From assembly GCF_018413525.1 (NCBI RefSeq), contig NZ_JAHCDD010000021.1, positions 1 to 64,000 on the forward strand: DNA of 64,000 nt, read 5' to 3'. The DNA comes from Acidovorax sp. CCYZU-2555. Lineage in GTDB: Bacteria > Pseudomonadota > Gammaproteobacteria > Burkholderiales > Burkholderiaceae_C. The notes below the pieces were generated by a model. That model had not been told where the DNA came from and made no database searches. It saw nothing but the letters and a program-made list of their open reading frames with translations. This document shows positions 34,740 to 41,907 of the stretch, one piece after another. Every line of letters starts with the position of its first letter. Within the stretch, counting starts at the first letter, position 1. A program made the translations under genes and the position numbers.

Positions 34740-35933
34740 TCAACGCCCATTCCGAATCGGAATCTGCATTTCCTCAGGCTTGATCTCCCGCACCAGCTCC
34801 GGCACGCCCCAGGCAAATGCCGGGTCGTTCTTCACGCGGAAGTGGTACATGCTCTGCATGGCCTGGTGGTCTTCCTTGCGGAAGGTCATCGTGCCCTTGG
34901 GCGTGTCGAACGACATGCCTTCCATGGCCTTGATCAGCGTGTTCGACTTGGTGTCGCCATTGGTCTTCTTGAGCGCGGTCACCAGCGCCATCGCCGCCGA
35001 GAAGCCGCCCGCCGTGAAGAAGTCCGGCGGCGTCTTGAACTGCTTGTAGTGCATGGACACCAGCGCGTCATTGACCGGGTTCTTCGGTATGCCGAAGTAG
35101 TAGTAGCTCGCGCCTTCCATGCCCGGCAGGTTCTTGTACGCGGCCATGGCGGGCAGGATATTGCCGCCCGAAGCGATCTCTATGCCATAGCGCTTGAGAT
35201 CCAGATCGGCGATCTTGAACGGATTGCCCGCGCCGGCCCAGACGATCCAGATGATCTTCTTGCCCGGCTGGTCCTTGAGCTTGTCGATCAGCCGCTGCGC
35301 GCCGGCCGTGAAGTCGGTGGTCGCGGCCGGCAGGTATTCCTCGTGCACCAGCTTGCCCTTCTTCACCGCGTCCTTGAACGCCTTGACGCCGTCGCGGCCG
35401 AACGCGTTGTCCTGGGCCAGCGTGGCAATCGTCACGCCCGCGCGATCGATCGCCACGGCATTGCTGATCGCGTCCTGGCTCGAATTGCGGCCGGTGCGAA
35501 AGATGTACTTGTTCCACTTGTCGCCCGTGATCGAGTCGGCCACCGCGGGCTCGACCAGCAGGATCTTCTTGTACTCCTCGGCCACGGGCAGCATCGCCAG
35601 CGCCACGCCCGAAGCGCTGGGGCCGACCGCGATGTCGGCCTTGTCGTCCGAATACGCCGTCGCCAGCTGGCTCTTGCCCAGATCGGGCTTGCCCTGGTCG
35701 TCCTTCTCTATCACCACCAGCTTCTTGCCGGCCACGGTCATGCTGCCGCCGGTCGCGTACTCCAGGCCCATCATCAGGCCCGCCTGGGTCTGCTTGCCAT
35801 AGGCTTCGAGCGGGCCGGTCTTGCTGTAGACATGGGCAATGCGGATCTCGCCCGACTGCGCCAGGGCGGCTTGCGCGCCTGTCAAAGCCAGCGCACAGAG
35901 AACGGCGGAATGAACCAGGGTACGGCGTTGCAT
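34740..35933 (-). CDS. livK: Periplasmic binding protein LivK-type (Peripla_BP_6)
   Basis: A 397-residue receptor. The signal peptide starts MQRRTLVHSAVLCAL and ends AALAQSGE. The mature protein starts IRIAHVYSKTGPLEAYG, and later segments include DDKADIAVGPSASGVALA. AAGGAG nine bases before the ATG sets the start. It is the first gene of the liv operon and is preceded by a sigma-54 promoter. The ligand is not fixed by sequence. The local hydrolase and amidohydrolase genes suggest a catabolic substrate. Confidence 0.94.
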   Translation of the reverse strand: MQRRTLVHSAVLCALALTGAQAALAQSGEIRIAHVYSKTGPLEAYGKQTQAGLMMGLEYATGGSMTVAGKKLVVIEKDDQGKPDLGKSQLATAYSDDKADIAVGPSASGVALAMLPVAEEYKKILLVEPAVADSITGDKWNKYIFRTGRNSSQDAISNAVAIDRAGVTIATLAQDNAFGRDGVKAFKDAVKKGKLVHEEYLPAATTDFTAGAQRLIDKLKDQPGKKIIWIVWAGAGNPFKIADLDLKRYGIEIASGGNILPAMAAYKNLPGMEGASYYYFGIPKNPVNDALVSMHYKQFKTPPDFFTAGGFSAAMALVTALKKTNGDTKSNTLIKAMEGMSFDTPKGTMTFRKEDHQAMQSMYHFRVKNDPAFAWGVPELVREIKPEEMQIPIRNGR

Positions 35934-35968
35934 GGTGCTTGTCTCCTTTTGAATAGTGGACAAGACAG

Positions 35969-35984
35969 AGCAGGCTTTGTGCCA
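35969..35984 (-). promoter_or_regulatory. Sigma-54 promoter upstream of livK
   Basis: Read on the minus strand: TGGCAC-A-AAGC-CTGCT. The -24 GG and -12 GC doublets have the correct spacing, with TGGCAC an exact match to the consensus -24 box. The -12 box lies 36 bases before the livK ATG, leaving room for a short leader with the ribosome binding site. Confidence 0.75.
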
Positions 35985-36067
35985 GGCTGCACTCGTTGGG
36001 CACCACACGCGCAAGCCCTTGATTTCGTTCAGCACGCGATAAGCATCATCCTTGGCAAACTGCGATA

Positions 36068-36117
36068 TGCCTGTTTTCCAGACAACAACAACCGACTGAA
36101 ATTCAGACAGATGTCTG
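36068..36117. promoter_or_regulatory. Candidate enhancer sites for the sigma-54 activator
   Basis: CAGACA-GA-TGTCTG (36104-36117) is a perfect inverted repeat. TGCCTG-TTTTC-CAGACA (36068-36084) is an imperfect second copy with one mismatch. They lie about 85-150 bases upstream of the sigma-54 promoter, in the usual range for enhancer sites, and beside the activator gene. Confidence 0.6.
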
Positions 36118-36157
36118 TTTTCGACACAGGGTTTGCACCAAAGTGCAGCAGCCGCTT

Positions 36158-37699
36158 TCAGGCCGTCTGATCGATGCGCGCGTACAAGGTGGCACGCGAA
36201 ATCTGCAACTGGCGCGCGGTCGCGAGCTTGTTGCCGCCATTGGCCGCGAGCGATGCGGCAATCGCCTGCTGTTCGAGTTCAGCCACCTGCACATGCAGGG
36301 GCCGCAGCAGGCGCTGGCTGTCGTCTGGCGATGCGTCGGTGCCTGGCAGACCCGCGGCGAAATCGGTCAGCGCCGGCTTGGGCTCCACGCCCGCGGCGCG
36401 CAGCACTTCACCCAGCAAACGCGCATCGACCACGCCGCTGTCGCCGCGCATCGCGGCCTGCTCCAGCACATTGCGCAGTTCGCGGATATTGCCGCGCCAC
36501 TCCTGCGCCGCGAGCAGCGCCAGCGCATCGGCATGCCACTCGGGCGGAGGCATGTCGTTGCGCAGACCCATGTCGTCGCTGAGCACTTCGACCAGCGCGG
36601 GAATGTCGGCGCGGCGCTCGCGCAGCGGCGGCACGCGAATCGGCAGCACATGCAGACGATAGAACAGGTCTTCGCGAAACTGGCCCGCGCGCACCATCGC
36701 CGGCAGATCACGCGACGTGGCCGCGACCACGCGCACATTCAGCGGCAGCAGCTGGTTCGAGCCCAGAGGCTCGATCTCGCCTTCCTGCAAGGCACGCAGC
36801 AGCTTGGCCTGCAGGCTCGCGGGCATGTCGCCGATCTCGTCGAGAAACAGCGTGCCGCCATCGGCCAGCTTGAACTTGCCGTCGCGCCCGCGCCGGTCGG
36901 CGCCGGTGTAGGCGCCGGGCGCGACGCCAAAGAATTCGGCTTCCAGCAGCGTATCGGGAATGGCCGCGATATTGAGCCCCACGAACGGGCCCGCGGCGCG
37001 CGGCGAGGCGGCATGAATCGCATGCGCCAGCAGCTCCTTGCCCGTGCCGGTCTCGCCCAGCAGCAGCACCGGGCTCGAAGACTGCGCGGCACGCCGCGCC
37101 TGGCGTTTGACTTCGGTGGCGGCAGGACTCGCGCCGACAAAGCTCGCGAACGTATGCTTGGCCTGGCGCAGCCCGGCGCCGGCCTGGGCCAGCGCGCGGC
37201 CGCGCTGCGCGGCGAGTTCGCGGCGTGCATCGTCGAGGTCGCGCTGCAGGCGCGCGAACTTGCTGATCAGCGGCTGCAGCGTGGTCTCGGGGTGATCGAA
37301 CAGCACGATGCCGATCGCGCCTATCACCAGGCCTGCGTCGTCATGCAGCGGCAGCCGGCTGACGACGAACGTGCCGGCCTGGTTTGTGAGCAGATCGATC
37401 AGCACCGGCTGGCCGGTCTCGAGCACGCGGCGCATCTGCGTGTTGGGAATCACCTCCTCGACCATATGCCCGAGGAAGTCGTCGACCGAGGCCACACCCA
37501 GCGCCGGCAGAAAGCGCCGATAGCCTTCGTTGACCCAGACCACGCGCCCCGAACGATCGGCCAGGAACATGCCCTGGCTCATGCTCGAGAACAGATGGAA
37601 CATCGAGCGCGCCGCGAGCGCCAGGATGCTGTCGGCGTCGAGCGGCAGCCCATGGGCCGCGGGCGGAGGGGGTTCGCGAAGCGCAGGCGTCTCAGACAT
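36158..37699 (-). CDS. Sigma-54-dependent transcriptional activator with PAS domain
   Basis: A 513-residue enhancer-binding protein. A PAS-type sensor (about 30-140, MFLADRSGRVVWVNEGYRRF) is followed by a coiled segment and the AAA+ domain. Walker A is GETGTGKELLA, Walker B GGTLFLDEIGDMP, and the sigma-54 contact loop reads GAYTGA in place of the commoner GAFTGA. The C-terminal Fis-type helix-turn-helix is GGNKLATARQLQISRATLYARI. It lies upstream of the liv operon on the same strand. By context it senses a small molecule linked to the imported compound. Confidence 0.94.
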   Translation of the reverse strand: MSETPALREPPPPAAHGLPLDADSILALAARSMFHLFSSMSQGMFLADRSGRVVWVNEGYRRFLPALGVASVDDFLGHMVEEVIPNTQMRRVLETGQPVLIDLLTNQAGTFVVSRLPLHDDAGLVIGAIGIVLFDHPETTLQPLISKFARLQRDLDDARRELAAQRGRALAQAGAGLRQAKHTFASFVGASPAATEVKRQARRAAQSSSPVLLLGETGTGKELLAHAIHAASPRAAGPFVGLNIAAIPDTLLEAEFFGVAPGAYTGADRRGRDGKFKLADGGTLFLDEIGDMPASLQAKLLRALQEGEIEPLGSNQLLPLNVRVVAATSRDLPAMVRAGQFREDLFYRLHVLPIRVPPLRERRADIPALVEVLSDDMGLRNDMPPPEWHADALALLAAQEWRGNIRELRNVLEQAAMRGDSGVVDARLLGEVLRAAGVEPKPALTDFAAGLPGTDASPDDSQRLLRPLHVQVAELEQQAIAASLAANGGNKLATARQLQISRATLYARIDQTA

Positions 37700-37756
37700 G
37701 AGCGCGATGGTAACGCCTGCGCAAGGCAGGCCCCCGGGGCAGCGCCCCGCTGCGCG

Positions 37757-38626
37757 TCAGGCCTTGTCGAAACCCAGCAGGCGCACGGCATTGCCCTTCA
37801 AGATGCCGGGCATGACTTCAGGCTTGAAACCAGCGACTTCGAAGTCTTTCATCCAGCGCTCGGGCGTGATCAGCGGAAAGTCGCTGCCGAACAGCACGCG
37901 GTCCTTGAGCAGCGTGTTCGCGTACTGCACCAGCTGCTTGGGAAAGTACTTGGGGCTCCAGCCCGACAGATCGATCCAGACATTGGGCTTGTGCATCGCC
38001 ACCGACAGCGCCTCGTCCTGCCACGGAAAGCTGGGGTGGGCCATGACGATCTGCATGTCACCAAAATCGACGGCCACGTTGTCGAGCAGCATCGGGTTGC
38101 TGTACGACAGCCGCAGCCCGCCGCCGCAGCGCATGCCGCTGCCAATGCCGCTGTGGCCCGTGTGAAAGATCGCGGGCAGCTTGTGCGCATTGATCACTTC
38201 ATAGATCGGCCAGGCCATGCGGTCGTAGGGATCGTAGCCCTGCACGGTGGGATGGAACTTGAAGCCCTTGACACCCTCCTCCTTGATCAGCCGCTCGGCT
38301 TCGCGCGCGCCCATCTTGCCCTTGTGCGGATCGACACTGGCGAACGCCACCATCATGTCGCTGTTGGCGCGCGCGGCTTCGGCGATCTCCTCGTTGGGAA
38401 TGCGCCGACGCCCCATCTGCGACTCGGCATCCACGGTGAACATCACCAGCCCCAGCTTGCGCTCGCGGTAATACGCCACAGTCTCGGCAATCGTCGGCCG
38501 CGCCGAACTGCCGAAGTACTTGTCGGCCGCGCGATCGAACTCCTCGCCGTAGTTGTCGAACGGGTTGCGGCAGCTGACTTCGGCATGGGTATGGAAGTCG
38601 ATGGCGACCAGATCTTGGTGGTTCAT
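37757..38626 (-). CDS. Amidohydrolase-family (amidohydrolase 2) TIM-barrel protein
   Basis: A 289-residue metal-dependent hydrolase or decarboxylase-like enzyme. The N-terminal metal motif is DFHTHAE near residue 8. KGFKFHPTVQGYDP is near 135, His in FHTGHSG near 165, HPSFPW near 217 and the Asp in LFGSDFPLITP near 255. The family includes aromatic acid decarboxylases (ACMSD type) and hydrolases; which one cannot be said. I start at MNHQDLVAIDFH. It lies upstream of the activator gene on the same strand. Confidence 0.88.
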   Translation of the reverse strand: MNHQDLVAIDFHTHAEVSCRNPFDNYGEEFDRAADKYFGSSARPTIAETVAYYRERKLGLVMFTVDAESQMGRRRIPNEEIAEAARANSDMMVAFASVDPHKGKMGAREAERLIKEEGVKGFKFHPTVQGYDPYDRMAWPIYEVINAHKLPAIFHTGHSGIGSGMRCGGGLRLSYSNPMLLDNVAVDFGDMQIVMAHPSFPWQDEALSVAMHKPNVWIDLSGWSPKYFPKQLVQYANTLLKDRVLFGSDFPLITPERWMKDFEVAGFKPEVMPGILKGNAVRLLGFDKA

Positions 38627-38690
38627 GGCATGGCTTTCGTGGTCGCGGGAATGGCTGTCAGGCACTAAGGCCAGGCCATTCACCTGGCTG

Positions 38691-38706
38691 GAAATAGATA
38701 TATTTC
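38691..38706. promoter_or_regulatory. AT-rich inverted repeat upstream of the amidohydrolase gene
   Basis: GAAATA-GATA-TATTTC, a perfect repeat in a locally AT-rich stretch between the divergent amidohydrolase and lipoprotein genes. It may be an operator or part of a promoter. Confidence 0.4.
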
Positions 38707-38859
38707 ATAACTATATTCCAAGCATTTTCCACGTCAGCAGGGGAAACCCTGGGTCGGGTGTTGCTGCTGCTGCGGAACGCCCAACTCAGCGGCACCGCTG
38801 GAAATTCCACGGTCGATACAATCCAGTTCAACGAACGTCTGCTTTCCGTGTTGGCGAAA

Positions 38860-39474
38860 ATGCCGATGCTACAAACGATGACCATACCAACGCTGCTTCG
38901 CGCACTGACTATTGGGGTGCTCGTCATAATTCTTTCGGCGTGCGCGCGCACCCGACATTACACCGAGACGTTCTCAACGCTGGGCATGTCATCGGATTCG
39001 AGCATGTTCGTGGTGCTCGGCGACCAATATCACTACATTTTTGAAACCGATTCGATCATGGCGTCGTCGTTGAGTGCCGGCTTCCGTCGCCACCTGACCG
39101 CCGAGATGATCAGGCCTTTCAATGTCGGTGCGGGGGGCAAGACCGCCGGTTACGTCAGGCTCCAATTGGCGCCGGAAGCGACTGCGCAGGATAAGGCCCA
39201 GGCCAGGAAGCTGGGCTATGGTGAAACGCAAGACGGCCTCATCTACTACACCGCCTTCATGGTGGGCAACCGCTATGTACCACGCCAGGATACGACGCCC
39301 GCCAGCGCGATGGCACTGAGCAAGCGCTATCAAGTCGAAGTGATGGATTCCCAAGGCAGCGCCGACGCCATGCGGCTGCTTTCGCCGATTTACATGGCTG
39401 CAGGCGTGGGCCTGGTCGTAGCCAATCCGGCCGTTCTTCTGGTGACTCTTCCCGTCGGAGGATTGAAACCTTGA
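38860..39474 (+). CDS. Lipoprotein of unknown function
   Basis: A 204-residue protein if the ATG at 38860 is used. The signal segment LLRALTIGVLVIILSAC ends in a lipobox LSAC, so the mature protein is lipid-anchored. The mature part is mixed and carries a late hydrophobic stretch (AAGVGLVVANPAVLLVTLP, about 177-195). Another start at 38878 is possible, and neither has a strong ribosome binding site. The surrounding bases are less GC-rich than the rest of the window, suggesting acquired DNA. No family is recognised. Confidence 0.6.
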   Translation: MPMLQTMTIPTLLRALTIGVLVIILSACARTRHYTETFSTLGMSSDSSMFVVLGDQYHYIFETDSIMASSLSAGFRRHLTAEMIRPFNVGAGGKTAGYVRLQLAPEATAQDKAQARKLGYGETQDGLIYYTAFMVGNRYVPRQDTTPASAMALSKRYQVEVMDSQGSADAMRLLSPIYMAAGVGLVVANPAVLLVTLPVGGLKP

Positions 39475-39548
39475 ACGGCTTCAGAAAACCAACAGCCTGC
39501 TTTGAGACGACCGAGCGGCAAGCCGCCAATCAGTGCACCATCCATCGT

Positions 39549-39743
39549 CTATTGCGGCGCTGCAATCAGCGCCTTCGCAAAGGCTCCCGTCCCTGCGACG
39601 GTTAGCACCAGCTTCTGTGTCGCCCGGGTTGCGGCCACATAGAACAACTTGGCCTCGTCTGCCGGATCTTCGCCGTCACGGGGCATTTGGCCAATCCCGG
39701 CGACTGCCACCACTGGAAACTCCAGACCTTTGCTCGCATGCAT
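39549..39743 (-). pseudogene. UvrD/Rep-type helicase C-terminal remnant
   Basis: About 64 codons read MHASKGLEFPVVAVAGIGQ and later LFYVAATRATQKLVLT, the motifs V and VI region at the end of UvrD/Rep superfamily I helicases. The rest (about 90% of a helicase) is missing. The homology stops abruptly near 39745, where the upstream sequence is unrelated and carries no Walker motif. It is therefore a decayed fragment left by a deletion or insertion event. Confidence 0.75.
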
Positions 39744-40227
39744 CCGACGTCCCCCCGAATTTGAGCAGCAGCCGCATTTTGGACAAGTGCCCATGCAAAA
39801 CAATGACCTGGCGACTGCGTAAAACGAAAGATCAGTGACTTCCCCCCCCCCCGCTCTAGGCCCGCAGGCCCCCTGGAGACTGCTGCCTCAAGTCCAGCCC
39901 GAGTCCCGTCCGCTGCCCTTGAAACAAGAGAAAGCTCGCTGGACAGAAAGCACCGCTGAAGCTCAAGGACATCTGGGCCCCCCCCCTGTGACTGCCAGTT
40001 CTCCTATGCGAGGCTGTGTGCCGGGATGCTTCACCCCAGACAACAGTGCAAAGCGCGTCGGAATGCGCCAGGCGACTGAGCTTCTGCGGCAAGTCACTCT
40101 GCTTTCGTTTTCTCCGGGCGTGGAGGCCTGATCGCCACCCTTGATCTGATCACCGACGGCAAGCATTGCAGTCGTCCTTTGTCTGCCTGCCGATGGTTGC
40201 TCATCGCATGAAGCGATGCATGCACAG
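39744..40227. other. Low-information region with homopolymer C tracts
   Basis: Nearly 500 bases without a supportable gene. It contains a run of 11 C (about 39842-39852) and a run of nine C (about 39979-39987). Open frames across it lack ribosome binding sites and family resemblance. With the helicase remnant and the lipoprotein gene it looks like a decayed acquired segment. Confidence 0.5.
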
Positions 40228-40229
40228 TA

Positions 40230-40251
40230 AAATACGATTAATTCTCATTTG
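40230..40251 (+). promoter_or_regulatory. Fur box upstream of the ECF sigma factor
   Basis: On the minus strand AAATGAGAATTAATCGTATT resembles the Fur consensus (AATGAGAATTATT). It is 19 bases before the sigma-factor ATG, so iron-bound Fur would block transcription. Confidence 0.7.
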
Positions 40252-40269
40252 GCAAATCCAAGCCACCCC

Positions 40270-40791
40270 ATGCCCGCCTCCCCTCACGTCGCCATCGGTC
40301 TGCCCGACCACCCTGTGGGTCTTCTCTACCAGGAGCACCACGGCTGGCTTGTCGCGCTGCTGCGCCGCAAGCTCCAATGCCGGGACGGCGCGGCGGACAT
40401 GGCGCACGACACCTTTTTGCGCGTGGTGCTCAAAGCCGATGTACTGCCCGAGTTGCGCGAGCCGCGCGCGTATCTCGCCACGGTGGCACGTGGTCTGCTG
40501 AATGACCACTGGCGACGGCGCACGCTGGAGCAGGCCTGGCTGGACACGCTGGCGATCTTGCCGCAGGACCTCGCGCCATCGCCGGAAGATACGCTGTCCA
40601 TGCTCCAGACCTTGCAGCGACTCGACGACATGCTCAGCAGCCTCGCGCCCAAGGCCAGGCAAGTGTTTCTGCTTTCACAACTGCAGGGCCTGGGCTATGC
40701 CGAGATCGCCAAGCAGACAGGCATCAGCGAACGCACGGTCAAGCGCTATATGGGGCAAGGATTCGAGCTGTGCCTGACGCTCATGGATTGA
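40270..40791 (+). CDS. FecI-type ECF sigma factor
   Basis: A 173-residue extracytoplasmic-function sigma factor. Region 2 includes DMAHDTFLRVVLKA near residue 46, and region 4 ends with GYAEIAKQTGISERTVKRYM near 145. The ATG at 40270 is preferred to a TTG at 40249 that would overlap the Fur box. It is followed 11 bases later by a FecR-like gene and then a TonB receptor with a signalling domain, the standard cell-surface signalling set for iron. Confidence 0.93.
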   Translation: MPASPHVAIGLPDHPVGLLYQEHHGWLVALLRRKLQCRDGAADMAHDTFLRVVLKADVLPELREPRAYLATVARGLLNDHWRRRTLEQAWLDTLAILPQDLAPSPEDTLSMLQTLQRLDDMLSSLAPKARQVFLLSQLQGLGYAEIAKQTGISERTVKRYMGQGFELCLTLMD

Positions 40792-40802
40792 AGTCTTCGG
40801 CC

Positions 40803-41804
40803 ATGGCAACGACCTCCTCCGACGCCACCGTCATCCGTGCCGCCGCACAGTGGCTGGTGCGACTGCATTCGGGCCAGGCCGGCCCCGACGATGTGGCCGC
40901 CTGCAACCACTGGCGCGCCGCCGATCCTGCACATGAAAGGGCATGGCAGAAAGCCGAGCGCCTGGCGCGCGACTTCGGCTCGGTGCCGCCCGCGCTGGGC
41001 ATGCCGGTGCTTTCGCGCCAGGCGACCAGCGTCAACCGCCGCGCTCTGATACGTACCCTGGCGGCACTGGGTGTCGCCGTTCCCGCCATGTGGTCGGGAT
41101 GGCGGCATGCGCCATGGCAAGGCTGGGTCGCCGACTATGCCACCGCGAAGGGCGAACGCCGCGAAATCGTGCTGACCGACGGCAGCCGCCTGACCCTCAA
41201 CACCGACAGCGCCGTGGACGTAGTGTGGAGCGACAGCCTGCGGCTGGTGCGTCTGCAGCGTGGCGAAATCCATGTGCGCACCGCGCCCGACAGCGCCGAT
41301 CGGCCCTTCGTCGTCGATACACCGCAAAGCCGCCTGCGCGCGCTGGGCACACGGTTTCTGGTGCGCCTGCCGTCGGCGCAGGACACCCTGCTGACCGTAC
41401 TGGAGCATCGTGTGGAGGCGTCGCCGCACAATGGCGGCGCCAGAGTCATCGTGGGCGCGGGCCAGCATGCGCATATCACCCAGGATGGGGTGGGTGCGGT
41501 CCAGCCCCATTTCGCGCTGCCCGGCAGCGCGCCCGATGGAGAACCCGGATGGCTGCAGGGCGTGCTCTATGCCGACGGCATGCGGCTCGCCGATTTCCTG
41601 GCCGAACTCTCGCGCTATCGCCCTGGCGTGATCCGCTGCGCACCGGAGGTGGCGGGACTGCTGATCTCCGGCGGCTTCCAGTTGGCCGATACCGATTACG
41701 TGCTGGCCACGGTGCAGGAAATCTTGCCCGTGGATGTGACGCTGCGCACCCGCTGGTGGGTCATGGTCACGCCGCGCGGCAATGCCGCGTCGAACGCTTC
41801 CTGA
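40803..41804 (+). CDS. FecR-family anti-sigma/signal transducer
   Basis: A 333-residue inner-membrane regulator. A DUF4880-type N-terminal region (about 10-55, WLVRLHSGQAGPDDVAACNH) contacts the sigma factor. One membrane segment (about 84-100, TLAALGVAVPAMWSGW) leads to a periplasmic FecR domain (about 110-210, ATAKGERREIVLTDGSRLTL). The C-terminal part should touch the receptor's signalling domain. It starts at MATTSSDATVIR. Confidence 0.93.
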   Translation: MATTSSDATVIRAAAQWLVRLHSGQAGPDDVAACNHWRAADPAHERAWQKAERLARDFGSVPPALGMPVLSRQATSVNRRALIRTLAALGVAVPAMWSGWRHAPWQGWVADYATAKGERREIVLTDGSRLTLNTDSAVDVVWSDSLRLVRLQRGEIHVRTAPDSADRPFVVDTPQSRLRALGTRFLVRLPSAQDTLLTVLEHRVEASPHNGGARVIVGAGQHAHITQDGVGAVQPHFALPGSAPDGEPGWLQGVLYADGMRLADFLAELSRYRPGVIRCAPEVAGLLISGGFQLADTDYVLATVQEILPVDVTLRTRWWVMVTPRGNAASNAS

Positions 41805-41907
41805 ATTTTTTTGCTGGCGGTTGGCACTTTTGCACTGCGCTGTTCGGCAAGTGGTGGATCGCCCCAATCAAGGGGGCTTGCATTCACCGAAGGAAGTGAC
41901 CGACCGC

